From NCBI RefSeq assembly GCF_013032455.1, contig NZ_WQCF01000006.1, positions 124,001-188,000 on the forward strand: 64,000 bases of DNA. Reading direction: 5' to 3'. Below are positions 38,801 through 48,070 of this stretch, piece by piece. A program made the translations under genes and the position numbers. The DNA comes from Ruegeria atlantica. Its GTDB lineage: Bacteria > Pseudomonadota > Alphaproteobacteria > Rhodobacterales > Rhodobacteraceae. Below the pieces are notes generated by a model, which did no database searches, had not been told where the DNA came from, and was given only the letters and a program-made list of their open reading frames with translations. Each line of letters begins with the position of its first letter. Positions within the stretch are counted from its first letter, which is position 1.

Positions 38801-41800
38801 CCAAGACATCGCTGCCTTCACCGCCAATCAGAATATCATCGCCACCACGGCCATAGATCGTATCATGAGCCCCAGCCCCGGCCAGAATGTTTGCGTTATC
38901 GTCACCTTTGATCAGATCGTTAAAAGACCCACCTGTCGCATTTTCGAAATCGTAGATGTTGTCCTCAACGCTTAACCGGGTGTGACCAACACTGATATTG
39001 TAGGTTTGGTTCTCCTGAAGATCGATCTCGAAACCGGTGTTACGCGTATCGCCTATGTTGTAGGCGACAGTGTCAGTGCCGTCGCCACCATACAAATCAT
39101 CTGTCCCGGCGCCGCCGGACAGAACATCGTCACCGGCATTGCCATAGATTACGTCGGCGCCATCCAAACCAACGAGGACGTTACCTTCATCGGTCCCATA
39201 GATATTGTCTGTACCGTGGCTGCCAAATGCATTTTCGATCCCGGTCAGTTCGTCCACGGCACCGATGCCGTCAGAGCTGTCGACCTGAGTGACATGCGTG
39301 CCGCTCATATCGACGCCATTGACAGACAGGGACACCTCGACATTTTCGAACGCGTAATTCGCAGTGATGAAATTGTTCCAGTTTGACCCTGTTGGATCAG
39401 TCACATCAAACAGATTACCAAGAACCGATGCGTCTTTGAGCTTTTGGAGCAATTGTCCCGGCCAACGGTGGCTGGCTGCGTTGTAAGCGTCAACAGTGTA
39501 CGACACAGAATAACCCGCGATCGTCAGTGTAAGCACGTCGCCTGCAGAAAGGGCCAAACCGTTGGAATTCACCTGTATTTTTTGGGTGGTCGCACCAGTA
39601 TTCTCATGCGCGATCCGCTCAAAAGCAAATCCTGCATCCAGGCGGATATTCACGCCATAGGCATCCGTAAGGGTGCTGTACCCGACAGCATCCACACCAG
39701 CACCGCCGTCTAGCTTATTGTATCCCTTGCCGCCGACAAGAAAATCGCGGCCTTCGCCACCAAAGATGTCGTCGTTTCCATCTGCGCCATTCAGGAAATT
39801 ATCTTCTTTATCGCCCCAAATCAGATCGTCATAGTTTGACCCGATCACATTCTCGATGGAATCATAATATGAGTTGGCATTCGGGCCTTGAGCTTCGAGA
39901 CCATCGCGCCAGAACATTTGAAACGATCTTCCCTCATCGAGATTGACCCAATAACCAAGGTTATCCGTGATCGGATCTACTACTTGCCATTGGAATGTGA
40001 CCGTATCACTGCCTTCGCCACCGAAAAGACGAGCGCCCCCGCTACCTGCAAGAATATCGTCCCCAGCGTATCCATAAATACGATCTCCAGCTGATCCTCC
40101 ATTAAAGGTCGCATTGCCACTTATCTCATCATCGCCAGAGCTGCCGTGGATTATGTCAATGCCGTTGGATCCGAAAACGCGCTCGATGCCATAAAATACT
40201 GTTGTTTCCGTTGTCGAACTGTCGATGTAACGTTCAACTCTACCCGAACCGTCCCCATTCAGATAAACGGTATGCGAACCCCATTCAATTTCTTCGAAGC
40301 TACTATGAATTCGAAGGCTAAGAGTATCAAATCCCTCTCCTCCCGAAACCATATCCGAGCCATACCCAGGTGAAATGACATCGTCGCCACCGTAGCCGTA
40401 AATGTGATCGTCGCCCCTTCCGCCAGCAAGATAGTTGGCGCCTTGGCTACCGCGAATGACATCGTCTTTGTTGGTCCCAAACGCGTTTTCGATGCTGTTT
40501 AGTTCATCCTTGACACCAACGCCAAAGCCGCCAAAGGCTTCTTTCGAATAGTTTGTTGTTGAAGACAGGATGCCAATCGTATCTTCGAATACAACAGACA
40601 CTGTCAGGTTATAGTCATGACCTGTTAGAGTGTCGCCCCCGCGGACATACGATTTGCCATTATGCAAATCGATGTAAAGACCACGTCCACCTGTTCCATG
40701 TGCAATGGCTCTGTCGACCAGTTCTGAAGGCGACACGCCATCGGCGGTTTCTGCGTCGATGAGATAATTCACAGTATCGGTATCGCCGTCACCGTTTACT
40801 TCATCGCGTCCGGTTCCCGGAATAATCAGATCGTCGCCATTTCCGGCGAAGATATCGTCATTGCCGCCACCGGCATAAATGACGTCATCTCCGTCGTATC
40901 CGTAAATGATGTCTACCCCGTCACGCCCATACAACACGTCGTCCCCATCGGTTCCGTGGACCTCGCGGGGGATGTAGGACTCAATCCATTCCGCCAAAGC
41001 CTGACTGGCATCAATGAGTAGGTTAACCGCAGACAAGACTGAACCGACAAGAATACCAACCGGGCCACCAACGGCAAAAGCGACTGTCGCGACGACGCCA
41101 AGAACAAGCTGAACACCGTCGACAATAGTGTTTGCAATTGCAAAGCCCTGATCAATCGGTGCCAGATCGTCATATTCCCTGAACGTCAGAGCAGTGGAGA
41201 CCGCGAATGAGGCTACGCTGATGGCAATGCCAGCCGCCGCAAATGCACCACCAACGACAGAAGCGCCACTGCTCCCAAGCTCCGCAGCTTTTCCGGCAAG
41301 GCTGATACCCCCTACGGCGCTGTTGGCCGCTGAAAGCGCAGTACTCGTAGCGCCGGATGTAAGTAGCGATGCAGTCCCCAATATCAAGCGCACGCTTTGT
41401 TGGACACCGGTTAGCACCGATCCAGTGATGCTCAACGAACTGTTGGCAACGGCCAGATCGTCCCCGGCCTCCACGGCTTCCTGCAACGCTTTGCTGCTGA
41501 AACCCAATGACACTGCGCTTGCAGCTACGCCAAAGGCATGCGCGGCTATTGCACCAGTAGGAACCTTAACTTCATGACCGTGGATGCTGACCTTAATCGG
41601 GGTGACAAACGGATCGGTTTTGCCATCAATGCCTCTAAAATGATAGTCATAAGAAGCGCCCGCCAGCCACAGGCTGTCGAACGTGCCACGCCTCAGAAAA
41701 CCTGTGGCCGTAAGCGCATCATCAATTGCGCCTTCTGTAACTGATCCCGATGTAAATCCGTTGGCCGATTGGATATCAGGCAGGTTAGCGAACAGGTCTC

Positions 41801-42047
41801 TGAATTCAGCATTTTGCATCAACGTATCGTAGAATGCATATGACTCTGCCAAGCCTTCAATCTCAGACAGCTTTTCGAAAACATGCCCCAGCAGATCGCT
41901 CGCCGACATTGCCGTTTCCGCCTCTAACGCATCCACAAATGACGAGACGATACTCTCAGCGGCTAGATCAATCTCTGGGTTATCCTCTAAGTGCTGAAGT
42001 AGCTCATCAGAGATTTCGATATCGTGCAGTGCGTCGGCAGTTGTCAT
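35829..42047 (-). CDS. giant RTX calcium-binding secreted protein
   Basis: A 2072-residue acidic protein. Residues 1-160 are helical; 160-350 are rich in Ala/Gly/Val hydrophobic helices ([30 protein letters not shown]), recalling the membrane-inserting part of RTX toxins. From about 370 to 2000 there are many GGxGxDxLx nonapeptide arrays ([29 protein letters not shown]) that bind calcium and fold outside the cell. Two copies of a unique ~100-residue module are set between arrays. The end [15 protein letters not shown] is a PrtD-type C-terminal secretion signal. No protease, lipase or other catalytic motif was found, so it may be a surface-layer, adhesin or toxin-like protein. First gene of the secretion operon. 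Confidence 0.93.
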   Translation of the reverse strand: MTTADALHDIEISDELLQHLEDNPEIDLAAESIVSSFVDALEAETAMSASDLLGHVFEKLSEIEGLAESYAFYDTLMQNAEFRDLFANLPDIQSANGFTSGSVTEGAIDDALTATGFLRRGTFDSLWLAGASYDYHFRGIDGKTDPFVTPIKVSIHGHEVKVPTGAIAAHAFGVAASAVSLGFSSKALQEAVEAGDDLAVANSSLSITGSVLTGVQQSVRLILGTASLLTSGATSTALSAANSAVGGISLAGKAAELGSSGASVVGGAFAAAGIAISVASFAVSTALTFREYDDLAPIDQGFAIANTIVDGVQLVLGVVATVAFAVGGPVGILVGSVLSAVNLLIDASQALAEWIESYIPREVHGTDGDDVLYGRDGVDIIYGYDGDDVIYAGGGNDDIFAGNGDDLIIPGTGRDEVNGDGDTDTVNYLIDAETADGVSPSELVDRAIAHGTGGRGLYIDLHNGKSYVRGGDTLTGHDYNLTVSVVFEDTIGILSSTTNYSKEAFGGFGVGVKDELNSIENAFGTNKDDVIRGSQGANYLAGGRGDDHIYGYGGDDVISPGYGSDMVSGGEGFDTLSLRIHSSFEEIEWGSHTVYLNGDGSGRVERYIDSSTTETTVFYGIERVFGSNGIDIIHGSSGDDEISGNATFNGGSAGDRIYGYAGDDILAGSGGARLFGGEGSDTVTFQWQVVDPITDNLGYWVNLDEGRSFQMFWRDGLEAQGPNANSYYDSIENVIGSNYDDLIWGDKEDNFLNGADGNDDIFGGEGRDFLVGGKGYNKLDGGAGVDAVGYSTLTDAYGVNIRLDAGFAFERIAHENTGATTQKIQVNSNGLALSAGDVLTLTIAGYSVSYTVDAYNAASHRWPGQLLQKLKDASVLGNLFDVTDPTGSNWNNFITANYAFENVEVSLSVNGVDMSGTHVTQVDSSDGIGAVDELTGIENAFGSHGTDNIYGTDEGNVLVGLDGADVIYGNAGDDVLSGGAGTDDLYGGDGTDTVAYNIGDTRNTGFEIDLQENQTYNISVGHTRLSVEDNIYDFENATGGSFNDLIKGDDNANILAGAGAHDTIYGRGGDDILIGGEGSDVLDGGDGTDIASYSDVMDVGIVANLADGVVVERLQGIEDSFSRVQISSNGLTLDAGDRLTFTFAGRSVSITVDEYSGENWRWPGLLVEAVAADPVLGALFTTTPNTGSSWNNYITAKYPILGHSFGGVELRPTLKLRDGDTYSTYTLNSNLDWIYSHTVEGQNDVLTSIEGLIATEQNDVIFGSTGDDLLVGGGGDDIIHGNGGNDALSGGAGNDWIYLAASGDSIVTFNARAGEQDELYLSGNDTPDIIIEETGSLSSYSVETYLSSGLTDATWIYANRHDADPDNNYAAVIDYANPTSDGILLQDIVYRATGTSGDDTLTNSGFGSVIINAEGGNDTIEGTAGEDRLDGGSGNDQLTGLGGNDFLNGGEGDDTLSGGIGDDTLIGGLGVDTLDGGEGTDTVDYGLDIQELSELSGLGFEVNLSTGRAGRRTHADGLEDTLISIENVYGTEGADLITGDDKDNVLDGRGGDDTIESKGGRTIIVDGEGSDTVTGFGTGDDSYIFTANAGDADTLNNHGGSASITIRAELSEYSHYEYSFTENQAGRYTLTLPQNYSLEINTTGAFSASDLSFEITGNDQNNYIANVFGESVILGLDGEDTLVGGDDVDKLFGGNGADRLYGNNGNDILVGEAGADELHGGDGDDVFSGGDGQDQIYGGRGYDYIDYTLDEADAQEGIRVDVTLNGEIHRWNEGWNGNGWGYWELEDTFSDIEGVIGTSDDDTYSTVFHDGARAVSFNGGFGTDTLDIGTVDGNTAYVSVNLAGGAAAAIDQDGVTHGLTVLHSIENVVGSQKAEFVSDTLADNYYRGNGGDDIFYLIGGADTVSGGEDNDTVSFANLQHSVTVSLWDGGLFIGGSYSYAENSGSVTNGTLYSVEYVIGSIFDDTISDSLYNNTINGGQGNDHITLTSESSVHIPDDVDKIVFNDNFGNDVITGFKDGTDQLVFDLSDTTNPTITSSQSGADTLIIVGTEGTILLKDFQADDFDSSDYSFVA
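38400..39608 (-). repeat. duplicated ~100-residue module inside the RTX protein
   Basis: Copy 1 (about 39310-39608) and copy 2 (about 38400-38690) share NGLxLxAGDxLTxTxAG, SVSxTVDxY, RWPGxL, VLGxLF and TGSxWNNxITAxY. They are separated by calcium-binding repeats. The module is not a standard RTX nonapeptide and I do not recognise it. Confidence 0.8.
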
Positions 42048-42859
42048 TTTGTGAGTGGTCCCCGTTGTAGGTTATTTTTAGCCTTTTTTATTTTTGTTTA
42101 GGCCGGTTCCTTTTTTGCGCATTCAGTTCGTTCTATTTTCTCGTGACCCTTATCCAGGTGGCGATTACAAATGGCTAATCGTCTTTTCTTCCATCGGCTT
42201 CACGTCGACTTTGGCCCGAATTGCCGCGGCAATCGAATTGGGTTGATTAGTCACGATAGGTCGGAGATTTTCGACCGCCTTCAAAGGCGATGGTGCGTCT
42301 AAATCCCCGCATTCTGTATTCGCCCCCTCCCATTCAACCGGATGATCCGATCATTTAAAGTTGAGCTCGATTTGAACTGAATCATATTCAGATTGATGCA
42401 CCGCTAGGCAACTGATTTGTTCACATCTTCAAATAATTGAAAATTAACAAATAATTATATATTTGCTTTCGATCGAAAGCAGGAAATCATCAATTCAATT
42501 TTCCGTGATCATTTGTGAAGACTTTCTGGGCTGTTTGATTCCCTTTTTGAAATGTCAAGATGAAATTATGCATTATAGATTTGAATTAAATTGGGTGGTC
42601 GAATTTCACGAGTCAGATTTGTTATGCCGAGCAGTTTTTGACTGGTCGGGTTTGATTTCTAGCGTGATGATGGTTTCCAAGGCTGCCAGTCATCACGGAC
42701 TCCTCTTTGCGATGATCAGCAGGTAAACCCATCAGAAACGCGGCAATGATGTCTAATCGCTCCACCGCTTCTAACGGATTTAAACGACGTGCGCGAAAAC
42801 ATCTCGTGACCAAATGTCAAAGGGTTCGAGCCTAAGGCTACAAAATTAATAGGTACCTT
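42048..42859. other. AT-rich intergenic region upstream of the RTX operon
   Basis: No supported gene lies in these 812 bp. The stretch 42361-42600 is visibly AT-rich compared with the flanks. It must hold the RTX operon promoter on the minus strand. An 18-bp perfect palindrome sits at 42465-42482. Short open frames on both strands (for example 42622-42813 minus) lack family resemblance. Confidence 0.6.
42465..42482. promoter_or_regulatory. perfect 18-bp palindrome
   Basis: TGCTTTCGATCGAAAGCA reads the same on both strands. It is about 420 bp upstream of the RTX start in the AT-rich gap; a dimeric regulator site is plausible but unproven. Confidence 0.45.
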
Positions 42860-43804
42860 CTAATCCACCTGATGTGCTTCATAACTTGCTTCAAGTTCGC
42901 TCTTCAAAAACGATCCGAAGTTCATCGGCTCAAATTTCGCGGGACCAGTACCAGGTAGAGGGGCAATATTCGCCCAAACATGCGGATCGAAGAAGAACGG
43001 CACAGAAAACCGCTCTCGTCCGGACGCATTTATTACACGGTGCGGAGTTGATAGAAGCTTACCATTGGACAACCGGTGCAGCATGTCCCCGACATTAACC
43101 ACAAATGCGTCTTCCATTGGCGGTGCGTCCACCCAATGACCCGCCGGAGTTTGGACCTGCAAACCTCCGGCGTCGTCCTGCGCCAATAAGGTCAGACAGC
43201 CAAAGTCCTTATGAGGGGCCGATCCAAACAAATCATCTGGCGCTTGCGGTGATTGCGGCGGGTAATGGAGAAGACGCAACCAGATCGTAGGAGTTTGGAA
43301 GGCAGTGAGGATTGAGCGATCCGTTGCGCCAATCGCATCCAATGCCAGGCCCATCAATTTTTGCCCGAGTTCCGTCATAGCCTGTGAATAGGCCTCGCAC
43401 ACCTCCCGAAACCCGTCGAGGTTCGGCCATTGGTTTGGCCCGGATAGATAGACCGCAGGGTCCACCTCGGCATCTTCGCGCATCATCATGAAAGAGGCAG
43501 ATTGGTTGGGCTTTGTCACCTCGGCCAAATCAGAGTTCACATCAGTTGATGTGTTGATTGCAATATAGCCGCGGTGGCGCTGGTTTAAAGCAATCTTCTG
43601 TTTGTCACGTTCCGGCAAAGCGTGAAACTTTTTCGAGGCATCAAACACGGCGGCGCGCAACAATGGGTCGACACCGTGGTTGATAACATATCCAAAGCCG
43701 GTCTCACCATAAGCTTTGGCGAATTCCAAAGCGAGGTTGGATGTGTCAAGGCCATCAACAAGCGGCGCAAGATCAAGTACGGGGATATCCGTAAATTCTG
43801 TCAT
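42860..43804 (-). CDS. isopenicillin N synthase-like 2OG-Fe(II) oxygenase
   Basis: A 314-residue protein of the plant/fungal-type dioxygenase family. The N-terminal DIOX_N part is IPVLDLAPLVDG to GFGYVINHGVD. Iron ligands are His198 and Asp200 (APHKDFGCLTLL) and His255 (STPHRVINASG); Arg265 and Ser267 (RFSVPF) form the RxS motif for the 2-oxoglutarate carboxylate. In bacteria such enzymes hydroxylate or desaturate small molecules; IPNS itself lacks 2OG, and here the RxS alone cannot decide. No biosynthetic partner genes lie beside it. Confidence 0.9.
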   Translation of the reverse strand: MTEFTDIPVLDLAPLVDGLDTSNLALEFAKAYGETGFGYVINHGVDPLLRAAVFDASKKFHALPERDKQKIALNQRHRGYIAINTSTDVNSDLAEVTKPNQSASFMMMREDAEVDPAVYLSGPNQWPNLDGFREVCEAYSQAMTELGQKLMGLALDAIGATDRSILTAFQTPTIWLRLLHYPPQSPQAPDDLFGSAPHKDFGCLTLLAQDDAGGLQVQTPAGHWVDAPPMEDAFVVNVGDMLHRLSNGKLLSTPHRVINASGRERFSVPFFFDPHVWANIAPLPGTGPAKFEPMNFGSFLKSELEASYEAHQVD

Positions 43805-43973
43805 CTGATTTCTCCATTTTCAATTCGCTAAGAAACGTACAAATGGAGGCGCTATCCGGCGAAACGCTTGCGGCGATGAGCGCTGTGACGCTCCAGGATG
43901 ACAAGATGCATGAACTTTGACATGAGTGGACGCTATAACGGAGTAAACCGTGGATCAACGGCTGTTCTGAATT

Positions 43974-44180
43974 CTAGTCGGAAAGCGGTCCCCTAAAGCG
44001 CATGTTGGCGATAATCGTCCGTAAAGAATTCCATTCCGGATCGCTGCCACACCCAAAGCATATTGAATCCTTCGGGAGTGTCCCGCATGGAACGCTAATC
44101 ACTTTTTCTTTCATACAGATATCATTGCAAATCCTGCCCCCTTGCCCGATCCAATTATTGGGCGCACAATATAGGCTCAT
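43974..44180 (-). CDS. possible small Cys-rich protein
   Basis: A 68-residue open frame from MSLYCAPNNWIGQGGRIC to FRGPLSD with six Cys (including the pair in ICFGCGSDPEW), a composition that looks more protein-like than its flanks. There is no clear ribosome site, and a 7-bp inverted repeat GGGCGCA/TGCGCCC straddles its start (44160-44196). I do not recognise it; it may be a gene remnant or chance. Otherwise the 43805-44255 gap shows no gene. Confidence 0.25.
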   Translation of the reverse strand: MSLYCAPNNWIGQGGRICNDICMKEKVISVPCGTLPKDSICFGCGSDPEWNSLRTIIANMRFRGPLSD

Positions 44181-44255
44181 ACACCAAATTGCGCCCTGGG
44201 TGCGCACCGTGACACGCTTCGCGTCCGGGACGCCTTCTGTGAAATGGAGGGCACG

Positions 44256-44726
44256 ATGACTATTGCATCTCGTCTGAAGCACCATCTGGACAGCCAAGGG
44301 ATTCCTTTTGACACTGTTCCGCATCCATATGCCGCTACAGCAAGCGAGTGCGCAGAAGCGGCACATGTACCCGGCGATCACCTTGCAAAATCCGTTGTAA
44401 TACACATGGAGGAAGGCCCGCTGCTTGCGGTTCTACCCAGCAATCATCAGGTCGACCTCTCCGCTCTACAATCGATGATGGACCGCCGCCTTGGGCTGGC
44501 CCCGGAAACCGAAATGCGTGAATTGTTTGATGATTGCGCCCTTGGCGCGATACCACCTGTGGGCGACGCATATGATCTGCCGACTGTGGTGGATAACAGC
44601 CTCACCGGGCTCGACAGGATTTGGTTCGAAGCAGGAGACCACAAAACTCTGATTGAGATGCGCGGTAAGGATTTCGACATGATGATGAAGGATGTAAAAC
44701 ACGGTGCCTTCTGCTGCATGCACTAG
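44256..44726 (+). CDS. YbaK/aminoacyl-tRNA deacylase domain protein
   Basis: The start at 44256 (MTIASRLKHHLD) follows GGAGG by 5 bp and gives 156 residues. The fold is the YbaK/ProX editing domain: HPYAATASECAEAAHVPGDHLAKSVV with its conserved Lys, VLPSNHQVDL, and GAIPPVGDAYDLP. Such proteins remove mischarged amino acids from tRNA, for instance from tRNA-Pro or Cys-tRNA-Pro. It is a single gene closed by a strong terminator. Confidence 0.88.
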   Translation: MTIASRLKHHLDSQGIPFDTVPHPYAATASECAEAAHVPGDHLAKSVVIHMEEGPLLAVLPSNHQVDLSALQSMMDRRLGLAPETEMRELFDDCALGAIPPVGDAYDLPTVVDNSLTGLDRIWFEAGDHKTLIEMRGKDFDMMMKDVKHGAFCCMH

Positions 44727-44753
44727 GCTCCGAGGAATTTCTTCACGGATTAA

Positions 44754-44776
44754 CCCCGCCCTGGCGGGGTTTTTCT
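44754..44776 (+). terminator. rho-independent terminator after the ybaK-like gene
   Basis: CCCCGCC (44754-44760) pairs with GGCGGGG (44763-44769) around a CT loop and is followed by TTTTTCTTT. It lies 28 bp after the stop codon. Confidence 0.88.
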
Positions 44777-45048
44777 TTGCACGTGCTATATGGCTCGTTC
44801 GATGTGAGAAACGGCAATTTATCCCCTTGCGAATAAGTACGGGCTGACGTTGGGCGACCCTCGGGGGAAACAAGTTCTACAAGATGGTGAAGGCGAATCT
44901 CATCAAACTTCACTGAGAATATGAAGAGGCTCTACCAGACTTTTCAGTGGCAGAAACCGAAACCCTTTTTTCAACCCTTCGGCGCGTGAAAGAGTGAGGG
45001 GTAAAATGATAGAAAGGTATATTATACTTCAAAATCAAGGTATTAGTT

Positions 45049-45133
45049 TGGTGCGGGTGGAGGGACTTGAACCCCCACGCCTTGCGGCGCCAGAACCTAA
45101 ATCTGGTGCGTCTACCAATTTCGCCACACCCGC
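45049..45133 (-). tRNA. tRNA-Leu (anticodon UAG)
   Basis: The minus strand reads GCGGGTGTGGCGAAATTGG at the 5' end, anticodon stem CCAGA-TTTAGGT-TCTGG (anticodon TAG), a long class II variable arm (CGCCGCAAGGCG), the T arm GGGGGTTCAAGTCCCTC, and an encoded CCA end. The acceptor stem GCGGGTG pairs with CACCCGC. Length is 85 nt, as expected for tRNA-Leu. Confidence 0.96.
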
Positions 45134-45633
45134 TGAACCGGCCTTGTTTGCCGGAATGCCGTGGTCAATAACAAAGCCTGTAGCGGAGTGCGAGAGGGAA
45201 ATTCGCGTGCCTCTAAAAAAATTTGTGCGCGGCCTGACGCCATCTTATTGGAGGCGAATGTCGCAACAAAAACCGCTCAGGTTGATGCCAATTCGATTTC
45301 AAGGTTCATTTCGCAATCCCCAGACGCAGTAGTTTGGCTTTGTTTTCAGACAACACCATTCGAAAAATTTGATAAACATACTGCTGCTAATCAGCCGGTG
45401 GCCGACGTAGCGGCTCATACGTCTATTCTGTAGAAGACTATTTGTTTTCTGATAGTTAAGACCATTCGACAGGGCGCTTCTTATTTGCGCCACATTTCAA
45501 ACGCCAAAAAATCTTATTCGCGTCAAAATAACACCGCCTTGCCAGTAATTGATGAAGCCCAGGAGTTACTGAGTCTTTTTGCCTGCGGGTAACGTGCCAG
45601 TTTTTGCTTAACTCAAACACAAGGGTCTTAGCC
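45134..45633. other. intergenic region upstream of the dynamin-like gene cluster
   Basis: I see no supported gene in these 500 bp. It lies between the tRNA-Leu gene (transcribed leftward) and the rightward GTPase cluster, so it should hold both promoters, but I found no convincing hexamer pair. Confidence 0.5.
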
Positions 45634-46050
45634 GTGATCAATACGATGAATGCCGCTGCTGCCGAGCAAGATGCCGTTGGTCTTGCACGCGAAAGTTTCC
45701 TTGGGGAATTGAAATGCCTGAACCAAAATCACCCTAACACAGGTTTTGGTGTTTCGTTGCGCACCCATTCCGGGCGTCATTACCTTCTTGCCAATTCCCG
45801 CATGCCTCTGCCCAAGACCAAATCCGAAGGTTTCCCGACCGGTCGCCGCTTGGCCATGCTGGAGAACAGTGAACAATTCAGTTCGATCGAAGTGCTGGCC
45901 GACTCTCAGGCCTACGATGAGATATCGCCGGGTGCCGAGGCAGAAATCCTGGGCAATGCTCTGAACCTGATCGCACGCATCGATATCCTGACCAGCACCC
46001 CGGACTGTCAGGATCAACATCACATCGCCGCTACCGGAACCGGAGGCTAA
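45634..46050 (+). CDS. small protein of unknown function, first gene of the dynamin-like cluster
   Basis: About 138 residues from a GTG at 45634 preceded by AAGGG; an ATG at 45646 is the alternative start. The frame stays open to 45604. The visible sequence (TGFGVSLRTHSGRHYLLANSRMPLP, then SPGAEAEILGNALNLIARID) is mixed alpha/beta without membrane segment. I do not recognise a family. The stop is 2 bp before the first GTPase gene, so the two are co-expressed. Confidence 0.75.
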   Translation: MINTMNAAAAEQDAVGLARESFLGELKCLNQNHPNTGFGVSLRTHSGRHYLLANSRMPLPKTKSEGFPTGRRLAMLENSEQFSSIEVLADSQAYDEISPGAEAEILGNALNLIARIDILTSTPDCQDQHHIAATGTGG

Positions 46051-46052
46051 CT

Positions 46053-48062
46053 ATGGCGCGTAACGACCATCTTCTGTCCGTAGGCAACGAGGCGCTGACG
46101 CCGATGACTTCGGCCATGGCTTCGCTGTCGACACAGATAGACCAATTGACAGAGGTGGCCGACGCACGGTCTTCGGCCCGTCTGGCGACATTGAAGACCC
46201 GGATGGAAAACTTCACTGCCAGTGTAACATTGGTCGGGCAGGTCAAGGCTGGCAAATCTTCGATCGTGAACATACTGGCGGGGCGCCCTGCCCTGCTACC
46301 TTCGGATGTGAACCCGTGGACCTCGGTGGTCACGACGCTGAACATCAATACGCGCACCGAAGGCGACAAGAAGGCCAAGTTTACTTTCTTCGAGCAAGAA
46401 GAATGGGACAACCTTATGGTTGGCGGCGGTCGTCTGGGCGAACTGGCCAATCGTGCCGGTGCCGACGACGAGATGGAAGATATCCGCCGCCAAATCGGTG
46501 AGATGAAAGCGAAATCCGAGTCTCGTCTTGGCCAGCATTTCGACCTGATCCTGGGGCAAAGCCACCAGTATGACTATTTCGACGAAGAGCTGATCCAGCG
46601 TTATGTATGCCTGGGCGATGAGGATGACCCGGATATCAATCCTAAAACCGGCCGCTTTGCTGATGTCACCAAATCGGCGGAACTGTTCATGGACATTCCG
46701 CAGTACCCGATCTCGCTGAAACTCTGCGACACGCCGGGCGTGAACGATACTTTCATGGTGCGCGAACAGATCACGCTGCGCAGCCTGCGCGGGTCCGAGG
46801 TCTGCGTGGTTGTTTTGGCTGCAAGCCAGGCGCTGACCACGATGGATATGGCGCTGATGCGGATCATCGCGCAGTTCGAAAACCGGCAGATCATCCTGTT
46901 CGTGAACCGGATTGACGAATTGGCGGACCCGGTCAACCAGGTGCCGGAAATCCGCGATCGCATTCAAGACACGCTAAAACAGAACAATATCGATACCAAC
47001 ACCAGCGTTGTTTTCGGCAGCGCGCTTTGGGCCGAGGCTGCTCTGACCGGCAATCCCGACATTCTGAACGAGGACTCTCGTGAGGCTCTGAATACCTTCT
47101 ATCTGGCCGCCGGATTTGGCGATCAGGCACCTTCACTTGACAAGATTTGGGCGTTGTCCGGCCTGCCTGATTTGCTGTTGACTATGAACGAACGAATTGC
47201 CGAAGGCGCAGGCAATCGCCTGCTGGACCGCGTGCGTCATCGGGCGCGCAACATCGCCAGCCAGATCCGCGCGACAGCGGTCGCAAAGAAGCTGTCTGAT
47301 GGTCAGGGCGTTGTGCGCGATCTTGATGGCGTGTCCCCAGAGGAGGCCATCGCCAAAGTAACCGAAGAGTATGAAAAAAAGGCCGCCGCCTTGACCACGT
47401 CCTTGCGTGACAAAGTGTTGGAACGGTTGAAATCGGCCGAAGACAACTTCGTCAAGCGGGCCACGGATTCTCTGATCGCGCATCTGGAAAAGAATGGCGA
47501 GCAAGGCACCTGGCAATATGCCCCGGCCGGTTTGCGAACCTTGCAAAAAGCGGCTTATTTCAGCTTTGCCCGATCGATGCGGAAAGAAGCCGGTGCGCTT
47601 TACAATACGGCAGCTTCTGACGTTGAAGCTCTGTATCAAAAACTGTTGGGCAACCATCTTGGAGAGTTCAGCATCGAGGCGCCGATCGTCCCTCGCGTTC
47701 CACCTCCACTTGGTATCGGACGCACGATTGCTTTGGACTTGCAAAGCACGTGGTGGCGCCGTTGGTGGCAGCGTCGCAAAGGGTTCGAGGCTTACGCCGC
47801 CGACTACACTCGCCTAATCGCATCTGAGGCAAACTCGATCACCAAAGATATCGAGGAAAATCAGATTGCTGCGGTTCTGGAGAATGTCCGGGCAGGCTTG
47901 TCCGACTTTCTGCGCGAGCAAAAAGAGACTCTGCTCAATATTTCGGCCTCAGCCGAAAAGGGTCCGAACCACGCGGCTCTGACAGCAGACGCTACGCCCA
48001 AAAAATCGCGCGACGATATCTTGGGCGATATCCTGAAAGATCTAAGTAACGAGGCAGCATAA
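46053..48062 (+). CDS. dynamin-like GTPase, large type, copy 1
   Basis: A 669-residue cytoplasmic protein of the bacterial dynamin superfamily. G1 is GQVKAGKSS (62-70), the switch I Thr is in SDVNPWTS (Thr90), G3 is DTPG (226-229), G4 is NRID (285-288). A long helical stalk follows. At 567-572 the sequence WWRRWW forms a Trp/Arg-rich patch placed where dynamins have the membrane-binding paddle. Members hydrolyse GTP to tubulate or fuse membranes, often in pairs. The neighbour 8 bp downstream is a second, shorter GTPase; the paralogue of this one is at 51170-53212. Confidence 0.9.
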   Translation: MARNDHLLSVGNEALTPMTSAMASLSTQIDQLTEVADARSSARLATLKTRMENFTASVTLVGQVKAGKSSIVNILAGRPALLPSDVNPWTSVVTTLNINTRTEGDKKAKFTFFEQEEWDNLMVGGGRLGELANRAGADDEMEDIRRQIGEMKAKSESRLGQHFDLILGQSHQYDYFDEELIQRYVCLGDEDDPDINPKTGRFADVTKSAELFMDIPQYPISLKLCDTPGVNDTFMVREQITLRSLRGSEVCVVVLAASQALTTMDMALMRIIAQFENRQIILFVNRIDELADPVNQVPEIRDRIQDTLKQNNIDTNTSVVFGSALWAEAALTGNPDILNEDSREALNTFYLAAGFGDQAPSLDKIWALSGLPDLLLTMNERIAEGAGNRLLDRVRHRARNIASQIRATAVAKKLSDGQGVVRDLDGVSPEEAIAKVTEEYEKKAAALTTSLRDKVLERLKSAEDNFVKRATDSLIAHLEKNGEQGTWQYAPAGLRTLQKAAYFSFARSMRKEAGALYNTAASDVEALYQKLLGNHLGEFSIEAPIVPRVPPPLGIGRTIALDLQSTWWRRWWQRRKGFEAYAADYTRLIASEANSITKDIEENQIAAVLENVRAGLSDFLREQKETLLNISASAEKGPNHAALTADATPKKSRDDILGDILKDLSNEAA

Positions 48063-48070
48063 GTAGCGAT

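Noticed and set aside
35829..42047. Many open frames on the plus strand opposite the RTX gene (for example 37254-37727 and 38982-39386)
   Set aside because: They are by-products of the Asp/Gly-rich repeat codons of the RTX gene; no ribosome sites or family features.
42622..42813. Minus-strand open frame of 63 codons in the RTX upstream gap
   Set aside because: No recognisable family, no ribosome site, lies in intergenic AT-rich surroundings.
45049..45133. tRNA-Leu as an integration site of a genomic island carrying the GTPase cluster
   Set aside because: No integrase gene and no repeated copy of the tRNA 3' end was found downstream within the window.
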